In this document: one piece after another, positions 6,611 to 9,335 of the stretch
Position numbering within the stretch: position 1 is the first letter of the stretch
Layout: each line of letters begins with the position of its first letter
Source of the DNA: a bacterium
GTDB taxonomy: Bacteria > UBP18 > UBA7526
Assembly: GCA_030616365.1 (NCBI GenBank)
Contig: JAUWXM010000046.1
Location: 1-9,335, forward strand
DNA: 9,335 nucleotides
Direction of reading: 5' to 3'
Notes under the pieces: generated by a model
The model's database searches: none
What the model was told of the DNA's origin: nothing
Seen by the model: the letters and a program-made list of their open reading frames with translations, nothing else
Program-made: the position numbers and the translations under genes

Positions 6611-7819
6611 CTAACTTTTGAATATTAATTTCTGTAGTTCGTCCCGATGTTTCTCAATATAGTTCATTAGCCTCTCCCAGACCTTTTGAAACTTAACCAT
6701 ATGCACATAGGGATCGAATTTCGGTTTCGCCTTGTACTTTGCCAGATGGATATTTTCCAGACAGCCTTTTGCCCCCTCAAAATCCTTATTAATTAAAGAA
6801 TCCATGGCGAGCATGATATTGGATTTGAAAATCCTCTCTTCCAAATCATCCTTTAAGAATTCTCCGGGAAAGGGGTCAAAGTATTCTTTCGGAATTCCTC
6901 TATGCTCCTCTAAGGAACGCACCTTCTCCCTCTCATAGATGTACCTCTTGATATCCTCTCTGGTCAATCTCCAGTCAGGGTGGGTCCTGGGAGGAGGCAG
7001 GTGTCTCACGTGCAGTTTATTATCCACGAAGAATTTATAGCCGAACATCCGGGCATTCACTACCCAGTCCATATCCTCTCCCCTATTTATCTCTGGGTCC
7101 AGAGGAACTTTGGTGAAGAAGTCCTTGTGGACCACGATATTGGACATCACAATATAGGAGGTTTCTTTTAGTCTTCCCTTGGAGAGGATGAACTTCTCCC
7201 AGGCCTTCCTTGCTGGAGCAACGTTGTCCCAAAAGGTTCTCCATACCGGGGTTTCTATCTTCTCCCATTCTGGCCCCTGCTTCCCGTACTTATATGGACC
7301 ATAGACAGCGAGTATTCTATCCTTTCCTTTCTTTTTGCCAATAAATTCCTTTGCTTTTTTCAGATAATACGGGTCTTCAAAAACTACATCGTCATCAATG
7401 GAGATGGCAATATCTACTCCCAAGATATGGGCAGCCAAAAGGCACATATTTCTTATTCCGGCATAGCCATACATACGGAGAGGTTCTAAAAGACTCTTCT
7501 TTTTCTCTCTCTTCAGGTATCTTTTTAATTTTCTTAATTCCCGATAGCCGAAGAACTTGATATTAAATTTGGTCTTTATTCCTTCAATTAAACTTCTTAT
7601 CTTTTCATCTACCTCATTCTCTACCTCTGACCTGGTGGCAGCGGAGATAATGATGAGGGCGAAGTCCTGGTCCTTCAATCTCTTCATGCTCTTGATGCAT
7701 CTTACTAAGGTTCCCTTCTCTTTTAAGGGAAGAGGATGGTCATAGATCTGATCCTTTGGCTTATAGAATTCTTTCCTCTTCCCACTCCAGAAGGAAGGAG
7801 AGACAAAAGCTACTTTCAT
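6611..7819 (-). CDS. Putative GT-A-type glycosyltransferase
   Basis: A 402-aa protein probably transferring a sugar from a nucleotide-sugar to a cell-surface or other glycan; donor and acceptor are not identifiable. The N-terminal strand KVAFVSPSF and the segment FALIIISAATR (53-63) suit the start of a nucleotide-binding fold. ISIDDDVVFEDP (139-150) supplies the metal-binding D-x-D motif of GT-A enzymes. RGEDMDWVV (246-254) is a plausible catalytic-base E-D region, and HVRHLPPPR (270-278) could give the late metal-ligand histidine. The C-terminal third (about 285-402) is charged and helical, with no recognised domain. No membrane segment is seen. AAGGAG lies about 6 nt before the ATG. It is the first gene of the long minus-strand unit, about 110 nt after tRNA-Pro. 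The family assignment rests on motifs only. Confidence 0.72.
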   Translation of the reverse strand: MKVAFVSPSFWSGKRKEFYKPKDQIYDHPLPLKEKGTLVRCIKSMKRLKDQDFALIIISAATRSEVENEVDEKIRSLIEGIKTKFNIKFFGYRELRKLKRYLKREKKKSLLEPLRMYGYAGIRNMCLLAAHILGVDIAISIDDDVVFEDPYYLKKAKEFIGKKKGKDRILAVYGPYKYGKQGPEWEKIETPVWRTFWDNVAPARKAWEKFILSKGRLKETSYIVMSNIVVHKDFFTKVPLDPEINRGEDMDWVVNARMFGYKFFVDNKLHVRHLPPPRTHPDWRLTREDIKRYIYEREKVRSLEEHRGIPKEYFDPFPGEFLKDDLEERIFKSNIMLAMDSLINKDFEGAKGCLENIHLAKYKAKPKFDPYVHMVKFQKVWERLMNYIEKHRDELQKLIFKS

Positions 7820-7874
7820 CTTTTCTCCTTTTTCTTTGGCCCTATACCAGTCGCCTTCGCTCCGGTACAGGGCT

Positions 7875-7932
7875 CATAAACCACTTAAACAAATGGCTCG
7901 CCATAAACCCGAGCGAAGCGAGTGGTTTATGG
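7875..7932. repeat. Overlapping inverted repeats at the tRNA-Pro 3' end
   Basis: Two mutually exclusive hairpins share one arm. CCATAAACC (7901-7909) pairs perfectly with GGTTTATGG (7924-7932). CATAAACCACT (7875-7885) pairs perfectly with AGTGGTTTATG (7921-7931). The shared arm includes the encoded CCA of the tRNA (7930-7932). The intervening GAGCGAAGCGAG also has a partly complementary string at 7853-7863 (GCCTTCGCTCC). No run of T follows on the minus strand, so it is not a standard intrinsic terminator. It may affect tRNA 3' maturation or leader folding of the glycosyltransferase mRNA. Confidence 0.6.
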
Positions 7933-8007
7933 TCGGGGTGGCCGGATTTGAACCGGCGACCTCCACGTCCCGAACGTGGCGCGCTAAACCAGCTGCGCTA
8001 CACCCCG
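7930..8007 (-). tRNA. tRNA-Pro (anticodon CGG)
   Basis: A complete cloverleaf can be drawn on the minus strand. The acceptor CGGGGTG pairs with CACCCCG. The D arm is GCGC/GCGC, and the anticodon stem CCACG/CGTGG encloses the loop TTCGGGA, giving anticodon CGG, which reads the proline codon CCG. The T arm GCCGG/CCGGC encloses TTCAAAT. The discriminator base A is followed by an encoded CCA (7932-7930), and total length is 78 nt. C1-G72 and A73 are the usual bacterial tRNA-Pro identity elements. The gene stands alone between the repeat-bearing region and the glycosyltransferase operon, and its 3' end lies inside an inverted repeat. Confidence 0.96.
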
Positions 8008-8033
8008 ATTAATTACTCGTTATACGTTATAGG

Positions 8034-8189
8034 AAAATTAAATATTAAAAATTAAATATTAAAATTACATATTCAATATCAAAATGATTTAGAACAGCAT
8101 AGATACACATTAATAGAGTAAGCATTAGTTTAATTTTACATTTTACATTGTCATTTTACATTTTCATTTTTGATTTTTGATATTATGCT
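8034..8189. repeat. 156-bp AT-rich interspersed repeat, copy 2
   Basis: Ungapped partner of 708-863 with 19 mismatches by hand count. The internal stem here reads AGCATA (8096-8101) with TATGCT (8184-8189), where copy 1 has AGCGTA with TACGCT. The change therefore preserves pairing. This copy lies between the multidrug-export-family gene (stop at 8249, 59 nt away) and tRNA-Pro (26 nt away). In both copies the same end faces the stop codon of the preceding minus-strand gene. No ORF of note lies within it. Confidence 0.75.
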
Positions 8190-8216
8190 ATATCATTTAA
8201 TACGAGCCCGAAACCT

Positions 8217-8231
8217 TGCCTGCGGTAGGCA
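8217..8231. repeat. Short palindrome TGCCT-GCGGT-AGGCA
   Basis: A perfect 5-bp inverted repeat with a 5-base loop lies 17 nt past the stop of the export-family gene. The stem is short and no T run follows on the minus strand, so a terminator role is weak. It may be one copy of a dispersed genomic palindrome, which cannot be tested within one window. Confidence 0.45.
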
Positions 8232-8237
8232 GATACA

Positions 8238-8253
8238 CTACACGCCGATTAAT
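8238..8253 (-). repeat. 16-nt near-copy of the tRNA-Pro 5' end
   Basis: CTACACGCCGATTAAT here matches CTACACCCCGATTAAT at 7998-8013 in 15 of 16 positions. The latter spans the first bases of tRNA-Pro and its 5' flank. The two lie 240 nt apart and bracket repeat copy 2. The left side of this segment also shows scattered similarity to the tRNA body. It could be a decayed tRNA duplicate or the trace of an insertion. It overlaps the end of the export-family coding region by five bases. Confidence 0.4.
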
Positions 8254-8713
8254 GGTGAATGAAGGCTGGGATGTGAATTACTCCCAAGCAGACAGAACTA
8301 ACAATTATTCCTGCTAATAATACTCCCGCAATAATAGCGGGAAAGGCGAACCGAAACCTTATTCCCAAGAGAAAGGCCGCCACACTTCCCGTCCAGGCGC
8401 CGGTAACAGGTAAAGGAATCATGACGAATAATATTAAACCCAGGGCCTCATACTTCTCCACCAAACGAGACCTTCTCAGGGTACGGGAAAACCACCAGGA
8501 GAAGAATTTATCGAATGGCCTAAATCTTCTCAAGAATTTGGAGACTGGTCCCAAAAATAAAAGGAGAGGAACAACGGGAATGATGTTTCCAACTACTGAT
8601 AAAACATAGGCCAGGGTGTGATTCATCCCCTGGCTCCAGGCATAGGGGATGGCACCCCTTAGTTCTGATATGGGTGCCAGGGCAAGAAGTAAAGTTATTA
8701 TCTCAGTCTTCAT
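8249..8713 (-). CDS. Small multidrug export-family membrane protein (COG2426/PF06695)
   Basis: A 154-aa integral membrane protein of the small multidrug export family, distantly related to DedA-type transporters. The N-terminal re-entrant-like motif LAPISELRGAIPYA (12-25) and the second motif IPLPVTGAWTGS (99-110) are the family hallmarks. Hydrophobic segments lie at about 35-58, 90-116 and 123-147, separated by a basic cytoplasmic loop (RRFRPFDKF...RTLRRSRLVEKY). The length is normal. Its ATG at 8713 overlaps the stop of the adenine deaminase gene by 4 nt (ATGA), with AGAGG upstream, indicating co-translation. Transport substrate is unknown; the family name rests on limited evidence and does not prove drug export. 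No gene links it to the downstream operon. Confidence 0.9.
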   Translation of the reverse strand: MKTEIITLLLALAPISELRGAIPYAWSQGMNHTLAYVLSVVGNIIPVVPLLLFLGPVSKFLRRFRPFDKFFSWWFSRTLRRSRLVEKYEALGLILFVMIPLPVTGAWTGSVAAFLLGIRFRFAFPAIIAGVLLAGIIVSSVCLGVIHIPAFIHH

Positions 8714-9335
8714 ATTCTTACGCCTCTTTTAACATCTACCAAGCCTTTATCTGTGATTTTTAATTCTGGAATGACAGCGAGGGTTAAAAAGGATAGGGTC
8801 ATGAAGGGTTCCTTTAATTTTATCCCTAAAGATGCGGCTATGCTATGCAGTTCCTCGAGTTTCGTCCTGACAGACGTCAGGTCTTGATCAGACATAATTC
8901 CCGCAACAGGCAAAGGCAAAGAGCCTAGAATCCTTCCTTTATCACAGATTACCAATCCTCCTTGCATTCTGATGATTTCTTGAGCAGCCAAAAACATATC
9001 CCTATCATTTGCTCCTACCACAATGATATTATGACTGTCGTGAGCAATCGATGTTCCCAACGCTCCTTCTTTCAAACCCAAACCTTTTATGAATCCCAGA
9101 CCGATATTCCCGGTCTCTTTATGTCGCTCAATGACGGCAATCTTCAGGATATCCCTTGCTCTATCTGAGACGGCAAATCCACTTTCTATTCCCACCCTTT
9201 CATCCAAGGATCTGGTCATGATTTCATTCGGAATAATTCCGATTATCCTTGAAGGGGTCTTTTTAATTTGAAAATCTTCCTTTTTAAGTGGTTTGACATG
9301 AAAGGTCTTGGTGACCATGGGAGCTTCTTCTTCCT
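8710..9335 (-). CDS. ade: Adenine deaminase, C-terminal part (cut by window edge)
   Basis: Adenine deaminase converts adenine to hypoxanthine and ammonia in purine salvage. Only the last 207 residues are present and the frame stays open to the window end (EEEAP precedes the Met at 9318), so that Met is internal and not the start. Recognisable family segments are LGTSIAHDSHNIIVVGAND (88-105 counted from that Met), GGLVICDKGRILGSLPLPVAGIMS (120-143), and the terminal PFMTLSFLTLAVIPELKITDKGLVDV. The full protein is usually near 570-600 aa, so about two thirds, including the N-terminal metal-binding amidohydrolase barrel, lies outside. It overlaps the export-family gene by 4 nt, so the two form a unit. 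I see no lesion. Confidence 0.95.
   Translation of the reverse strand, partial: EEEAPMVTKTFHVKPLKKEDFQIKKTPSRIIGIIPNEIMTRSLDERVGIESGFAVSDRARDILKIAVIERHKETGNIGLGFIKGLGLKEGALGTSIAHDSHNIIVVGANDRDMFLAAQEIIRMQGGLVICDKGRILGSLPLPVAGIMSDQDLTSVRTKLEELHSIAASLGIKLKEPFMTLSFLTLAVIPELKITDKGLVDVKRGVRI

Noticed and set aside
7820..7929. Sigma-70 promoter for the glycosyltransferase operon
   Set aside because: TATAGG-like and TTGTTT-like strings exist but not at suitable spacing, so no promoter is called.
7901..7932. Intrinsic terminator for tRNA-Pro
   Set aside because: The hairpin is good but no T-rich tract follows it on the minus strand, and its stem includes the tRNA CCA.
8710..9318. Complete 202-aa adenine deaminase-like gene starting at 9318
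   Set aside because: The frame is open upstream to the window edge and the segment matches only the C-terminal third of the family, so the Met is internal.

Overview
The window reads as a chromosomal segment of a bacterium. An NAD-dependent DNA ligase (LigA) points to Bacteria. A Shine-Dalgarno sequence is visible in front of most genes, and base composition is moderate, with one GC-rich gene. Nothing here fixes the phylum. The mix of housekeeping genes with poorly characterised ones, and the degenerate AT-rich intergenic repeats, would suit an uncultured candidate-phylum bacterium, but that is inference. Every recognisable gene lies on the minus strand, so transcription runs from high to low coordinates.

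Layout, read in the direction of transcription. (1) 9335-8249: the C-terminal part of an adenine deaminase, cut by the window edge, overlaps by 4 nt a small multidrug-export-family membrane protein. (2) 8248-7820: a 429-nt non-protein stretch. It holds a palindrome, a short copy of a tRNA 5' end, a 156-bp AT-rich repeat (copy 2), tRNA-Pro(CGG) with an encoded CCA, and a set of inverted repeats that starts inside the tRNA 3' end. (3) 7819-887: a tightly packed, probably single transcription unit. Its order is a GT-A-type glycosyltransferase, a GC-rich HpaA-like lipoprotein, a TIGR00725/SLOG-type Rossmann protein, a catalytically degenerate acylphosphatase-like protein, an intact acylphosphatase, a 28-29 codon remnant of a metallophosphoesterase gene, a membrane-anchored HEAT-repeat protein, an intact metallophosphoesterase, and a beta-CASP metallo-beta-lactamase nuclease related to RNase J. 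(4) 886-637: a 250-nt gap with copy 1 of the 156-bp repeat and a short direct repeat. (5) 636-1: the first 212 codons of ligA.

The most informative structure is in the operon centre. The acylphosphatase stop codon overlaps the start of a metallophosphoesterase 5' fragment, and that fragment ends in a 4-nt overlap with the HEAT gene. The HEAT gene is followed 12 nt later by a complete metallophosphoesterase whose first codons nearly match the fragment. This looks like a HEAT gene placed between acylphosphatase and metallophosphoesterase with duplication of the metallophosphoesterase 5' end. Next to it, a tandem acylphosphatase duplication has left one copy without either catalytic residue. The unit also contains hydrolases for acyl-phosphate, phosphoester and probably RNA substrates. 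A shared role is possible but is not shown by the sequence.
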